Shown here one piece after another: positions 27,552 through 37,839 of a stretch of DNA of 64,000 nt. Below the pieces are notes generated by a model. It had not been told where the DNA came from and ran no database searches. It was given only the letters and a program-made list of their open reading frames with translations. Each line of letters begins with the position of its first letter. Position 1 is the stretch's first letter. This stretch comes from Paenibacillus sp. DMB20 (GTDB lineage: Bacteria > Bacillota > Bacilli > Paenibacillales > Paenibacillaceae). Position numbers and translations under genes: made by a program. The stretch lies in assembly GCF_000987955.1 (NCBI RefSeq), contig NZ_LAZU01000021.1:248001-312000 (forward strand), in the 5' to 3' direction.

Positions 27552-28770
27552 ATGAAAAAAAAACTTGCTCCATACCATCCGCTGGAAACTGATGCTTGGG
27601 CTCTTCTCGAGCCTGGGGATTACCGCCTTGTCTCTTGTTACTATTTATGCCTTGAGCACTCTCCTTGTAAGGATTCCGGTCATCAATTATCCATTCCGGT
27701 TGGTCATAAACAATATCGGGTCCTTGCCGGTTCTGATCGTGCTTGGCATCCTCATTTTTTTGGTCAGCTATTTTATGGTCAACAAGCGTTTTGTACGCGA
27801 CCTTCAGGAAATCGATTCCGGCCTGCAGGAAGTTTCGAGCGGACGGTTTGAGTATCAGATCCCGATCCATACGAACGATGAGCTTGGACAAGTAGCGAAA
27901 AGCATCAATTTGATGACAGAGCAGCTGAACGATTACCTGAAAGAGATCACTCACGGTCTCCGAGAAATTGCCCAAGGAAATTTCGAAGCCAAAATCCCGG
28001 TCCGTCCGGGCAGCCAGCTGGGGGAGGTTGCATCCAGCATAAACCAGATGAGCAGGCAGCTAAATCAGTCCATACAGGAGGAGCGGAACGCGGAGAAAAC
28101 GAAAAATGACCTGATAACCGGGGTATCGCATGATCTCAGAACTCCGCTAACCTCCATTTTAGGATTCCTGGAAGTGATTGAAGAGGATCGTTATCAGGAT
28201 GAGGTTGAACTGAGATATTACGTGAACATCGCTTATGAGAAAGCTAAGGGCTTGAAAAAACTGATCGACGATCTGTTTGAATACACCCGTATTAACAACG
28301 GGCTTCCGCTCAATATGAATGAGTTGGATATGGTCAGCTTTATCGGTCAGTTGATGGAAGAGTTTGTACCTACTTTTGAAAAGGAAGGCATGGAATGCCG
28401 GTTGGAAGCAGCGGAAGAGCGGATTACCATCATGGCGGACGGTGACCGGCTGGTTCGGGCATACGAAAATCTGATGACCAATGCCATCCGGTACGGAAAA
28501 AAAGGAGGAGTCGTCGATATTGCCGTACGCAGAGAGATAAATCACGCCGTGATCAGCTTCACCAATTACGGGGAGCCTATTCCGGAGAGAGACCTGCCTT
28601 TTATTTTCGATCGGTTCTACAGAGTTGAAAGTTCTCGTTCCAAACAAACGGGCGGTACCGGACTGGGACTAGCCATCACGAAAAGCATCATTGAAGTGCA
28701 GGGCGGACAGATTGCCGTGAAAAGCAGTAGTCAAAAAACGACCTTTGAGACGCGTTTCATCATACGTTAG
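27552..28770 (+). CDS. Sensor histidine kinase with two HAMP-like segments, one frame break
   Basis: Two membrane segments (LMLGLFSSLGITALSLVTIYAL and LPVLIVLGILIFLVSYFMV) flank a short external loop. Two consecutive HAMP-like segments follow (SSGRFEYQIP and AQGNFEAKIPV, each with a GE/ELGQVAxSIN half). Then come the HisKA motif TGVSHDLRTPLTSILGFLE, N-box ENLMTNAIRYGK, F-box LPFIFDRFYRVE and G-box GGTGLGLAI. The start ATG 27552 is followed by nine A (27555-27563); eight gives MKKNLLHTIRWKLML, so a one-base gain is inferred. GGAAGGTG precedes it. The short external loop suggests sensing within the membrane or through a partner. Confidence 0.87.
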
Positions 28771-28859
28771 CGGATCAGTGGACTGGAATCAAAGAAACAG
28801 GCGGTGCCGTCAACGGCAGCTTCAGCCGAATAACGGACATAGCGGATCAGAAGCTGTAA

Positions 28860-28894
28860 GAGGTCGTTCTTCAAGGAAGACGGCCTCATTTTTT
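28860..28894 (+). terminator. Terminator of the two-component operon
   Basis: GAGGTCGTTCTTC pairs with GAAGACGGCCTC (one bulge, one wobble) followed by six T. Repeat copy 3 begins at the base after the T tract. Confidence 0.75.
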
Positions 28895-29003
28895 AAGATA
28901 TAAGAAAGTATAAACTTCAAAGGTTTGCCATCCTTATATCGCAAGAAAAACTTCCGCAAAATGCGGTCTGTCTTCTGTGAAAATACGTCGACAGACGTTT
29001 TTT
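28895..29003 (+). repeat. Dispersed structured repeat, copy 3
   Basis: 109 bases. Outer stem GATATAAG/CTTATATC, perfect inner hairpin CCGC-AAAAT-GCGG, and a perfect final hairpin GTCTGTC/GACAGAC followed by six T. The final arm GACAGAC replaces GATAGAC of copies 1 and 2, which keeps pairing. This is the best-formed copy. Confidence 0.78.
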
Positions 29004-29086
29004 CTTATTGCAGGGTTTGCTGAAACTATCGCACCCTTAAAAGCGTCTATTCTGTAAGCGTTCTTAATCAGAAAGGGATGGTTCCA

Positions 29087-31351
29087 TTGAAGTCCAAAAT
29101 TTCTTGCGCGAAAGTGGTCATGTATGGTTGTATGACGGCAGCTGGTTTGGGCCTGCTGTTCAGTCCTGTCGCCCCGATCGCTCCGGCTTCGGCTGCGAAA
29201 GCGTCCGCACAGGATTCGGCTTATAGATATAAAGTCGGCGACCAGGTTGTTTTACGCTACCCGGCGGCCCTTTATCCCGAACCGTTGACGGCAGCGAACG
29301 GTCTGCGTTCCCTGCAGGTTCAATATTACGGAAAGAAAGGAGATTCCCATAAGGTTCACGCTGCAGCCGGGGAAATGGTCGCCCTGCAGACGATGAACCG
29401 CGGCATCATGTGGCTGCCGTCCTGGTATCTTTCCAAAGAGTCAAGCGCGGTCAAGGAAATAGCTCCTTCTTTCATCAAGCTCAAGACGAAAAAAAAACAT
29501 TCACCTGACGCCTGGAAGTCTTCTGAAATGGCCCGGGACAAGTTCCGGGGCCGAGCTCACCGCGGTTGCACAATGGAAGGACTGGTACGGGGTGCTGGTG
29601 AGTCCGAAGGAATGGCATAAGGATTACATGATTTATGTGCCGGCTATGATGTGGGTGAAAGAAGCGGATATTGAATCCAAAGAGCCGATTCCGGACGGAA
29701 TACTGGACGCGGATTCTTCCATGCCGACAGAGGTTGCGCGCGAGTTGACGTCCTATTTGCTGAAGCAGGGCGACAGCGCCCTCCCGATTCGGAAGCTGCT
29801 CGGCAAGCCTCATTATAAAGAAATATCGGCTAATTTACAGATGAAAGATCATGGCCCGCTCCAGCTTGGGGAAACGTGGAGATACGAGCGGCCTGGAGCC
29901 CAGTTCAGCGTTACCTTTTCCGCTGCAGGGAAGCTGAAGCGCACGCACTGGGTGCTGCCGTCGGCCGATGGCTATCAGGCAGACCGCAGCGGCGGCGATC
30001 ATTACTCGTTCACTTATGATTTCGTCACTACCCCTTTGGCCCGAACCATAGCGGAAGAACCCGTATGGAGACATCAGGGGGAACTCGCTTATACGTATTT
30101 GATCGGGGCTAACGAGGATGTGCTCCTCCTGAAGGGAGATGACGGGGGATTCAGCGGCATGCACCATAATTCCTCGATCTACGCTCTCGACCGGGCAACC
30201 GGGAGGAAACTGTGGCAGCAGGATATGGGTTTCGGCGGATTTACAGCCAAAATGGATGGCGACCGGAATGCCGTCACCGTTTATTCAGGTTACAATCCCG
30301 ATAAGAAGCAATATGAAGACCGGGTCCGCCACATCCGGCTTTCCGACGGAAAGTTGCTCTGGGAAGTGAAGCCTGCTAAACATAACGGCATCGCCATGTC
30401 GTCCGCCCGGCATTCCATTCTCTCTTCGACATCCCGGATTCGGCATCGGGAAAGGGAGCTTTGTCCGTTCTGGACAGTGAAACGGGAAAAGAACGGTGGA
30501 AAAAAGCGCTGCCCGGGGATTACCGCATACTGAACCATGGAACGGATGATCCGTACGTGCTGATCCAGCAAAACGGGGAGGTAAAGGCATATGATCCGGC
30601 CAACGGAAAAGTGGCATGGAGCTTTAAAGTGAAGGGGCCGCAGATGGAGGACCCGGCACGGGATCCGTACTATACGGGCGGTTACCGGAGCCTGCCGTTA
30701 TCGCCGGCCGATGGGTCGGCAAGGTGGATGCTGCTGGGAAGGGAATGGAAGCTGGTCGATTTACAGAGCGGCAAGGCGAAAGCCGTGTATCCCGCGGCAA
30801 AGGGAGAACGCTTTGAGGTTTTGGATGACCGTTATCTTCTGGTTCATCGCGGAACTGGCGAAAAAGAAGAGGACTATTACGGGGCAAAGGCCTATGAAAC
30901 CGTACTTTATGACGCAGTGGAGCAGCGAAAAGCGTGGACCCTGAAGGGGCGCGGAACCAAGGGGATCATGGATGGAGACACGATTTATATGGCGCTGAAC
31001 GGCATCCCGGCCGCCGTCGATACGATGACGGGCAAAGTGCGTTGGGTTATGTCTACCTCATCCAAAACGAATGAGGATCTCTCCCATCTGGCTTCCAGCA
31101 GCTTCGCGGTTCTGGAACGTTACCTGCTGCTGGCTCATGGTCACGATCTGCTTGTCCTCGGCAAGGAGGACGGGAAGGTTCTCGGGCGTTTGCATGATGT
31201 TTACGCCGGCAGCGCGGAATTGCGCGAACTTGATGCGAGGAATGGATCACTGAATGCGGAAGCGGATGAATTGTATGCGGGTACCGCTAACGGCGCGTTC
31301 ATCCGTTACGATGTGAAGGCGCTGGAAAAGCGGCTGGACGGGCTTGATTGA
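29087..31351 (+). CDS. Secreted PQQ-like beta-propeller protein, two frame breaks
   Basis: A signal peptide (hydrophobic stretch MTAAGLGLLFSPVAPIAP ending ASA) starts an exported protein of about 755 residues. An N-terminal SH3-like region (YKVGDQVVLRYPAALYP) is followed by propeller blades with PQQ-type motifs (SIYALDRATGRKLWQQD, LSDGKLLWEV, LDSETGKERWKKALPGD, YDPANGKVAWSFKV, VDTMTGKVRWV). The frame breaks at nine A (29489-29497; eight gives TKKNIHLTPGSLLKW) and at CTCTCTTCG near 30425 (removing TC gives SILFDIPDSASGKG). GAAAGGG lies just before ATG 29078, so TTG 29087 fits the ribosome binding site better. Function is unknown; it may be regulated by the upstream two-component pair. Confidence 0.75.
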
Positions 31352-31375
31352 TGGAGCCTTTAATCGAAGGATGGC

Positions 31376-31423
31376 AGGAGGGTGCCTCCAAAGGTCCAAA
31401 GACTTTTGGAGCCACCCTCCTTT
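31376..31423. terminator. Bidirectional terminator between convergent genes
   Basis: AGGAGGGTG-CCTCCAAA pairs with TTTTGGAG-CCACCCTCCT around an 11-base loop, with T on the plus side and A-rich sequence on the other. It can serve the propeller gene and the minus-strand chromate transporter genes. Confidence 0.78.
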
Positions 31424-31452
31424 CTAATCTTTAGAAAGCTTGCGAAAAGCCG

Positions 31453-31995
31453 TCACATGAAACGCGCCAGAACCAGACCGCCATACGCAAACGCGGCTAA
31501 AATGACGAGAGCCGGGTGGATCTTTCGGATATTCATGGCCCAGAATGCGACGGCAGCGATGCCGAGCGCCTGCAGCGCCCCGATGGATACGATGGAGCTT
31601 CTGCCCATTTGCCAGGTGAGCGTGAACATCATGATGGCGATAACCGGCTGCACCAGCAGGGTCATGCCTTTGACAACAGGGGAACTGCGGTATTTCTGCA
31701 GCAGCTTCAAGAGCAAAATGAGTGCTGCCGCGGATGGGACAATCGTAGCCAATAAGGCGGAAGTCATTCCGACCCAGCCCGAAACGCCGTATCCGACAAA
31801 GGCGGCGATTTTGGTTGCGATCGGTCCGGGAAGAGCATTGGCCAGTGCGAGCATATTGGAAAACTCGGGATCGGTCAGCCAGCCCTGATGGGTGACGACC
31901 TCCTCGTACATAAGCGGGATGGAGGCCGGGCCGCCGCCGTAGCCGAGGATGTTGGCGATGAAAAATCCGATGAACAGCTGGATCCATTCCATCAT
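31453..31995 (-). CDS. Short-chain chromate transporter subunit (ChrA domain)
   Basis: A 180-residue membrane protein with one CHR domain and about six hydrophobic segments. Family motifs are NILGYGGGPASIPLMYEEVV and LALANALPGPIATKIAAFVGY. Short CHR proteins are encoded in pairs and act together as a chromate or anion efflux system; the partner is the gene immediately upstream, whose stop overlaps this start by four bases. The start follows a GGGGAGGGTG ribosome binding site. Chromate is the family substrate, but the native role in a soil bacterium may be sulfate-like anion movement. Confidence 0.87.
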   Translation of the reverse strand: MMEWIQLFIGFFIANILGYGGGPASIPLMYEEVVTHQGWLTDPEFSNMLALANALPGPIATKIAAFVGYGVSGWVGMTSALLATIVPSAAALILLLKLLQKYRSSPVVKGMTLLVQPVIAIMMFTLTWQMGRSSIVSIGALQALGIAAVAFWAMNIRKIHPALVILAAFAYGGLVLARFM

Positions 31996-32587
31996 TCAGC
32001 ACCCTCCCCGGATTTGCGCGTTTTTTTCATTTTGCCGACCAGCTTAAAATGAACCGCCCCGTACATCAGGAACAGAATGATGACGACCGCGGGATGAATA
32101 TGTAGAGTCTCCAGCAGAAGAAAAGACAAAATAAAAAAAGCCGACGCCTGCATATATGCCTAGCCCTTTCACGGCTTTCTCCCCGAATTCGTAGGCCATG
32201 GTGCCGAGCATAACGGCAATGACGGGAGTGACGCCGGCGATCATGCCGGCTATGACTTTGGAGCTGCTTAGGATTTGAACGACCGAGAGCAGGGCAATCA
32301 TGGCGATCGAAGTAGGCAGGATATGGGCGAAAACGGCGACGACCGCACCGAGGGTCTTTTTTTTGCCGGTATCCTAAATAAGCCGCCATTTTGGTGGCGA
32401 TCGGACCGGGCAGCGCATTGGCCAAAGCCAGGGTTTCCCCGAATTCGTCGTTCGACAGCCACTTGTAGCGGTTGACCGCTTCATGGCGGATGAGCGGGAT
32501 GACGGAAGGTCCTCCCCCATAACCAAGAATGCCTGTGCGCAGCATGGAAAGGGCCAGCTGCAGATACACATTTCCTTTGATGTTCAA
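31992..32587 (-). CDS. Second short-chain chromate transporter subunit, two frame breaks
   Basis: The paralogous CHR half: GILGYGGGPSVIPLIRHEAV and LALANALPGPIATKMAAYLGY, followed in other frames by MIALLSVVQILSSSKVIAGM and AYEFGEKAVKGLGIYAGVGFF. Trimming one base from the eight-T run at 32357-32364 gives YRQKKTLGAVVAVFAHI, and trimming the seven-base A run near 32131-32137 gives FFILSFLLLETLHIHPAVV, ending KSGEGAE. Both are one-base gains in homopolymers. The restored stop overlaps the next start (ATGA). TTG 32587 has GAAAGG upstream; ATG 32611 would add eight residues. Confidence 0.8.
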
Positions 32588-32611
32588 AGCAAGGATCCTT
32601 TCTAAAAGCAT

Positions 32612-32965
32612 GATCTGTTTAGAACCGGTTCAAAATATCCGGATTTTCGAACGAACCGTATTTTAAATATATAGAGGTTAGGTGATGTTTTCAATGTCAA
32701 GGATCCGCAGAGGTTCGGCGTCCGGTTCATACAGACGGGCTAAAATGCCATGGAAATCAGGTTCTTTGCCTCATGTTAAAATAAAATTTTAAAAAACTAT
32801 TGAAAAATGAAATAAAATTTCAATATGATAGAGATATACATAATTTGCTTTGACTTCATAGATTCATTTCAAAGGGCTAGGGGGTGAAAACGGCATCTCT
32901 GTCAGACTGACAGCTCGTTCAGCAGTATTCGGCACCCATAACTTGAGTAGGGAGTGAATTCGTGA
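32612..32965 (+). other. Intergenic region before the SLH glycosidase
   Basis: An AT-rich divergent spacer between the minus-strand chromate genes and the plus-strand glycosidase. It contains the promoter at 32800-32829 and a long leader with GGGAGTG before the ATG. No other structure is seen. Confidence 0.5.
32800..32829 (+). promoter_or_regulatory. Promoter of the SLH glycosidase gene
   Basis: TTGAAA (32800-32805), an 18-base spacer and TATGAT (32824-32829) in AT-rich sequence, about 135 bases before the start. Confidence 0.55.
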
Positions 32966-35900
32966 ATGACAAGTAGACGGAAAACAAAGCGCGGCAAAGC
33001 GATCCTATCCTGGACAATGGCGCTATTGATGACTATGGGTACGACCTTGTCCGGTTGGGGCGGCTTGGCCTCGGCGGATTCGTCGGAGCCTCTGCCGGAA
33101 CTTTCGCGGGATATGACGATAGAGGGACAAGCTGGAAATTACGAGGGAATCAAACCGGAGAACGCCTCGGCCCCGGATCATTCCGGAGAAGAAACGGCAG
33201 CGCCTTTAACGGCCTCGGCTTCGGAAGTGGTGGAGGAGTTTGAAGACCTGAACGGCATCGCAGTCTCAGCCGTAAGAGGCAAGGCGGAGCTGGGACTGGT
33301 CAGCCGTCCCGAAACGATTCATTACGGCCGCCATGCCGTGAAGCTGTCCTATGATTTTAGCAATAGCGAAATCGGTACTTCCGCGGCGTATGTCAATTTT
33401 AAGGATGCCGACGGATCAGCCGGAAGGAGCATTCCGGGCAAGCCGGCAAGCATGGGCGTCTGGGTATACGGAGACGGCGGCAATCACTGGCTTAGAGCCC
33501 AGGTGGAGGCGGCCGGCGCCAAAACGACGGTGGATCTGACAACCGCGGCGGGCCTCAGCTGGAATGGCTGGAAATACGTTGCGTTCAACCTGCCAGCCTC
33601 GCCGAACCACCCTATAAAGCTGCATCAAATTTATGTCGCGGAGCTGAAGGACACGAATAAAAACAGCGGCGCGGTTTATTTTGACCGGCTGACCGCTTTG
33701 TACGGCAACTCCAAGGCTTATGCGCTTGATCTCGTCGGCTTGACTCCGATGAAGGCGGGAGAATCGCAGCGCACGGCGGTTTACGCAACATATGCCGACA
33801 TGACGGAGCCCGCGCTAATAACAGAAGGCGTGACCTTGACCAGCAGCAATGAGAACATTGCGACCGTAACCGGCGTCACCTACGATACCGTGCAAGCCGT
33901 CGCTCCCGGCGAGGTTACGATTATCGCCAATTTCGGAGATGCGCCGACGGCCGCTTTTAACTTGAAGGTAACGGGGGAAGAGGTAACGCCACAGGCACTG
34001 ACCCTGTCCGGGCCTCTGCAATTGGAAAAGTCATTGACCGGAAAAATGAAAGCGTATGCAGAGTATGAAGGATATGAGCAGCCTCTTCCGCTGTTCGACG
34101 GAGTAAGTTATGCCAGCAACCATCCTGACATTGTCAGCGTCAGCGCCGATGGACAGCTTACCGCCGTAGCCAAGGGCTCGGCCGTAATAACCGTCACCTA
34201 CAAGGGAGTAACGGCCGAACACACGATAACCGTCATAGATCCGGTACCTGTGCTGAAAAGCATTGAGCTGCAAGGGCTGACCGCCGTCAATGTCGGGGAT
34301 TCGTTCGAGACGGTAGTCATGGCTACCTACACGTGGATGGACGAGCCGGTAAAGCTGAACGAAGGAGTTGTTTACGCAAGCAGCCGACCGGAAATCGCAT
34401 CCGTTGATAAAACGGGGAAGGTGACGGGGTTGAAGGCGGGAGGAACGAGAATAACGGCTTCGCACGGAGGCAAGACAAGCTCCCTGTATATTACCGTGAA
34501 TCAGCCGTCCGGCATGCCAAAGGCGGAAATGAGAGCGGCATGGATCGCGACGGTGGAAAACATCGATTGGCCGGTAAAAGGGGCTGATCCGGAGGCCCAG
34601 AAGTTGCAGTACATTAAGCTTCTTGACCAATTGGAAGACGCGGGGATGAACGCGGTGATCATGCAGATCAAACCGACTGCCGATGCTTTTTACCCGTCCG
34701 AGTACGGTCCATGGTCGGAGTGGCTGACGGGGGAACAGGGCAAGAATCCGGGATACAATCCGCTGGCATTCCTGATTGAGGAAACGCATAAGCGGAACAT
34801 GGAATTCCATGCCTGGTTCAATCCGTACCGCGTGGCCATGAAGGACGACGTCAACCGTCTCGTGCCGGATCATCCAGCTAGACAGCATCCGGAATGGCTG
34901 GAATCCTACGGCGGCAAGCTGTATTTTAATCCGGGCGTGCCGGAGGCACAGAAGTTTATCCTGGACGGCGTTATGGAAGTCGTCAAAAATTATGATATCG
35001 ATGCGGTTCATTTTGACGATTATTTCTATCCGTACCCTGTCACCGGCGTCGATTTTCCGGATGCCGATACGTATGCCCAATACGGAAACGGCATGAGCAA
35101 AGCGGATTGGCGCAGAAACAACGTAAACCAGTTCGTGAAGGCTGTAAGCGAAGCGATCAAGGCCGAAAAAAGCTACGTGAAATTCGGAATCAGCCCGTTC
35201 GGCATCTGGAGAAACAAGAGCGCGAGCGTACCGGAGGGTTCGGAAACGAACGGACTCAGCAGTTACGAGGCGATTTACGCCGACTCCAAAAAGTGGATCG
35301 AGGAGGAGTGGATCGATTACATTACTCCGCAAATCTACTGGTATCGAGGTTATGCGCCTGCGGCTTACGACAAGCTGATCGATTGGTGGAGCGGCGTTAT
35401 CAAGGGCAAAAATGTTCAGCTGTACAGCGGCCAGGCCGTTTACCGGGTCGGTACCGTAGACAGCTGGCTGAATCCGGAGGAAATGCCGAACCAGATTTTG
35501 TACAACCGGAACTACGAAGAGGTAGCGGGAAGCATGTATTTCAGCGCCAAATGGTTTGCCGATAACCCGCTTGGATTTACGGACCGCCTGCGGGAAGATT
35601 TGTACCGCTATCCTGCGCTGGTACCGACGATGCCTTGGCTGGACAGCAAGGCCCCGGCCGCTCCGGTGGGGCTGAACGGGCATAGCGGTTTGGACGGCGT
35701 GAAGCTGAGCTGGAAGTCCAAGGATGACGAAACGTATTATGCGGTTTATCGTATAGAAGGAAATGCGGCTCCGGATATCCATAATCCAGCTTACATGCTG
35801 GGGAAGGTCCGCAAGCAGGACGGAGCGAATCCATCCTTCGTAGACCGCACCGCCGAGGAAGGCAAAAAGTATAAGTATGTCGTTACTGCGGTAGACCGGC

Positions 35901-36661
35901 TCCACAATGAGAGCGCGGCAAGCGGGCCGGCAACGGTTCATGTTAAAAACGGCGGGGGAAACAACTCGAACCCGGAGCCACCGGTGACGTCGCCAACGAC
36001 ACCGCCGTCAACCACACCGCCGTCAACCAAACCTCCGGTGACGACACCGCCTGCAGTGAAGCCGCCGGTTACACCGCCTTCGGTACCGCCAATCCATCTG
36101 CCGGATAAGCCGGTGTTCAAGGATATTGCCAACGTGGCCTGGGCCAAGGAAGCCATTGAGCAGCTGACGGCAAAGGGAGTTGTCAAGGGCACGGGAAACG
36201 GAATTTTCCAGCCGATGAAGCCGGTAACCCGGGCGGAATTCTTAACGATGCTGGTCAGAGCCTTCGATTTATCGGGAGGCAGCGTGCCTGCATCCATCAA
36301 AGATGTAAAAGCAACCGACTGGTATTATGAATCCATTGCCGCTGCGCTCGATGCAGGTCTGGCCCAAGGGACCGGAAGCAGCAAATTCGAACCGAACCGT
36401 CCGATTACGCGGGAGGAAATGGCGGTCATGGGAGCGAATGCTTTGAAGCTCGTAAAGAAATCGTCAGGGGATCATGCGAGCGATGCCCTGGCCGAGTTCA
36501 AGGACGAGAAAAGCATTGCTCCTTATGCCAAGTCTTCCGTTGCGCTGCTTGTCCAAGAGGGGATTCTGAATGGGACGGGCAAGGGACTGTTCGATCCGAA
36601 AGGAATCGCGAACCGGGCACAGGCTGCGGCCATCGTCTGGAATTTAATGAATGCCGGGTAA
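32966..36661 (+). CDS. SLH-anchored GHL10-type glycoside hydrolase with Ig-like domains
   Basis: An exported 1231-residue surface protein. After the signal peptide (ending LASA) come a carbohydrate-binding-like module at ~90-250 (MGVWVYGDGGNHWLRAQVE), three Ig/BIG2-like domains at ~255-515 (NENIATVTGV, HPDIVSVSADGQLTAVAKG, RPEIASVDKTGKVTGLKAG), and a GHL10 (PF02638-type) catalytic barrel at ~520-885. The barrel starts MRAAWIATVENIDWP and contains FHAWFNPYR, AVHFDDYFYP and GISPFGIWR. A fibronectin-like domain (~895-985), a Pro/Thr linker and three SLH repeats (~1050-1231; FKDIANVAWAKEAIEQL, TRAEFLTML) complete it. SLH repeats bind pyruvylated wall polymer. The frame is intact over 3.7 kb. The likely substrate is an envelope or environmental glycan. 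Confidence 0.9.
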   Translation: MTSRRKTKRGKAILSWTMALLMTMGTTLSGWGGLASADSSEPLPELSRDMTIEGQAGNYEGIKPENASAPDHSGEETAAPLTASASEVVEEFEDLNGIAVSAVRGKAELGLVSRPETIHYGRHAVKLSYDFSNSEIGTSAAYVNFKDADGSAGRSIPGKPASMGVWVYGDGGNHWLRAQVEAAGAKTTVDLTTAAGLSWNGWKYVAFNLPASPNHPIKLHQIYVAELKDTNKNSGAVYFDRLTALYGNSKAYALDLVGLTPMKAGESQRTAVYATYADMTEPALITEGVTLTSSNENIATVTGVTYDTVQAVAPGEVTIIANFGDAPTAAFNLKVTGEEVTPQALTLSGPLQLEKSLTGKMKAYAEYEGYEQPLPLFDGVSYASNHPDIVSVSADGQLTAVAKGSAVITVTYKGVTAEHTITVIDPVPVLKSIELQGLTAVNVGDSFETVVMATYTWMDEPVKLNEGVVYASSRPEIASVDKTGKVTGLKAGGTRITASHGGKTSSLYITVNQPSGMPKAEMRAAWIATVENIDWPVKGADPEAQKLQYIKLLDQLEDAGMNAVIMQIKPTADAFYPSEYGPWSEWLTGEQGKNPGYNPLAFLIEETHKRNMEFHAWFNPYRVAMKDDVNRLVPDHPARQHPEWLESYGGKLYFNPGVPEAQKFILDGVMEVVKNYDIDAVHFDDYFYPYPVTGVDFPDADTYAQYGNGMSKADWRRNNVNQFVKAVSEAIKAEKSYVKFGISPFGIWRNKSASVPEGSETNGLSSYEAIYADSKKWIEEEWIDYITPQIYWYRGYAPAAYDKLIDWWSGVIKGKNVQLYSGQAVYRVGTVDSWLNPEEMPNQILYNRNYEEVAGSMYFSAKWFADNPLGFTDRLREDLYRYPALVPTMPWLDSKAPAAPVGLNGHSGLDGVKLSWKSKDDETYYAVYRIEGNAAPDIHNPAYMLGKVRKQDGANPSFVDRTAEEGKKYKYVVTAVDRLHNESAASGPATVHVKNGGGNNSNPEPPVTSPTTPPSTTPPSTKPPVTTPPAVKPPVTPPSVPPIHLPDKPVFKDIANVAWAKEAIEQLTAKGVVKGTGNGIFQPMKPVTRAEFLTMLVRAFDLSGGSVPASIKDVKATDWYYESIAAALDAGLAQGTGSSKFEPNRPITREEMAVMGANALKLVKKSSGDHASDALAEFKDEKSIAPYAKSSVALLVQEGILNGTGKGLFDPKGIANRAQAAAIVWNLMNAG

Positions 36662-36712
36662 CTTGAAAGCCATTTACGGCGAGGAATTATTAAGGTTATA
36701 TCATGAAGCAAG

Positions 36713-36740
36713 ACGCCTGCCCTTGCGGCAGGCGTTTTTT
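36713..36740 (+). terminator. Terminator after the SLH glycosidase gene
   Basis: ACGCCTGCC pairs with GGCAGGCGT around CTTGC-type loop, followed by six T. Confidence 0.88.
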
Positions 36741-36915
36741 GTGTAGAGGGAATACACTTTTTCTGCCGAAGTTGGCAGTAGATCACGCATTCACCGGCAG
36801 AAGTGACAGCAATCATGCAACATAAAAAATTCTCCTTTTTAATAATATAAAGAGGATAATAACGCCATGTATCAGAATATACACTATGAAACCATACGAA
36901 GAGAGGGATACTCTA

Positions 36916-37773
36916 TTGAATATGCAGACACTAGCGGAGAAAATGAGTGCCGGCGTGTTTTACGATCTTCTAAAACGTGACTTCTCGCAGGAAATGATTT
37001 CTGAATTAGAACAGATGAATGTAGTCCAAAAGGAAAACAAATTGAAAGACATATTAGCAGTACCGATAAATTTATCAAAGCAGAGGGTATTCGAATATCT
37101 TCAATTGTATTATTCAGCTTCTTGGCAGAATCTCTTCATCGAACTGGATATGCCCCGTGCTTTAAGTCTTTTTGAAGTTGGTGCAGGCGATGTTATTTAC
37201 ATTCCAAAGGCTTTAGACGCTTACTCCAAAAAAATGGGAGCATACGTGACCGCCAATCTCAACAGGGGACTGGCACAAAATTTTCAGGAGAAAACGAAAG
37301 GAATGGACATAAACATACAGGTTGTTGAGGACGACGCCGCTAATATTGGTCTATATTATCAAGAGTCTTCTTTTGACGTTGTCGCTTTTCATCACGCTAT
37401 CAATGATATAATTCAGACCATTATCGCCCACCGTGAGGGCATTGATACAGTAAGTAATGATTGGTGGACAATAGAACCTCAAATGTTACAAGCCGTTATG
37501 GATTATCACAGAAAAAGCATTTTAAAAGATGCAGCGTATCATGAGTTCATAAAAATCATTGACATGAGTCATAAGCTGTTAAAAACAGGAGGCTACATGG
37601 TATTTGATAACATTACATATGCAGGATATGAAGAAATGGGTTATTCCTCCGAATTTCACAGCGACTATATACAACTGGCTAGAAGTTGGATTAGCGAAGC
37701 GAATCTGGGTTTAGAAGAGATTGAAGTCGAATCGTATGATAGACAATGGTGGATGATATTGAGAAAAGTGTGA
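36916..37773 (+). CDS. Class I SAM-dependent methyltransferase-like protein
   Basis: A 285-residue cytosolic protein. The SAM-binding glycine motif is LFEVGAGDVIYIP, motif II-like acidic VVEDDAANIGLYY follows, and motif IV-like FDVVAFHHAIND; later KTGGYMVFDN is the usual post-motif strand. The methyl acceptor is unknown. The sequence is distinctly AT-rich (many AAT, TTA, ATA codons) compared with its GC-balanced neighbours, a sign of recent acquisition. GAGAGGG at 36900-36906 is 9 bases before TTG 36916; ATG 36922 or 36886 are alternatives. It is a single-gene unit with a terminator on each side. Confidence 0.75.
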   Translation: MNMQTLAEKMSAGVFYDLLKRDFSQEMISELEQMNVVQKENKLKDILAVPINLSKQRVFEYLQLYYSASWQNLFIELDMPRALSLFEVGAGDVIYIPKALDAYSKKMGAYVTANLNRGLAQNFQEKTKGMDINIQVVEDDAANIGLYYQESSFDVVAFHHAINDIIQTIIAHREGIDTVSNDWWTIEPQMLQAVMDYHRKSILKDAAYHEFIKIIDMSHKLLKTGGYMVFDNITYAGYEEMGYSSEFHSDYIQLARSWISEANLGLEEIEVESYDRQWWMILRKV

Positions 37774-37812
37774 ATATGGTTTAAGTTTTTGCATCGCCAT
37801 AGTTGCAATAAA

Positions 37813-37839
37813 TAACCGCCTCATTGGGGCGGTCTTTTT
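37813..37839 (+). terminator. Terminator after the methyltransferase gene
   Basis: AACCGCC pairs with GGCGGT around TCATTGG and is followed by five T. Confidence 0.78.

Larger units (their letters stand above)
28771..29086 (+). other. Intergenic gap after the kinase gene
   Basis: No coding sequence. It contains a terminator (28860-28894), copy 3 of the dispersed repeat (28895-29003), and a short leader before the next gene. A GCCGTCAACGGC mini-hairpin lies at about 28806-28817. Confidence 0.6.

Noticed and set aside
32066..32611. Single 181-residue protein from the second chromate transporter frame
   Set aside because: Its C-terminal half is out of frame and Arg/Pro-rich; restoring two homopolymers gives a normal CHR domain ending in coupled overlap with the next gene.
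34031..35941. 636-codon minus-strand open frame opposite the GHL10 glycosidase gene
   Set aside because: The plus strand has a continuous protein with signal peptide, catalytic and SLH domains; the antisense product resembles nothing and lacks a start signal.
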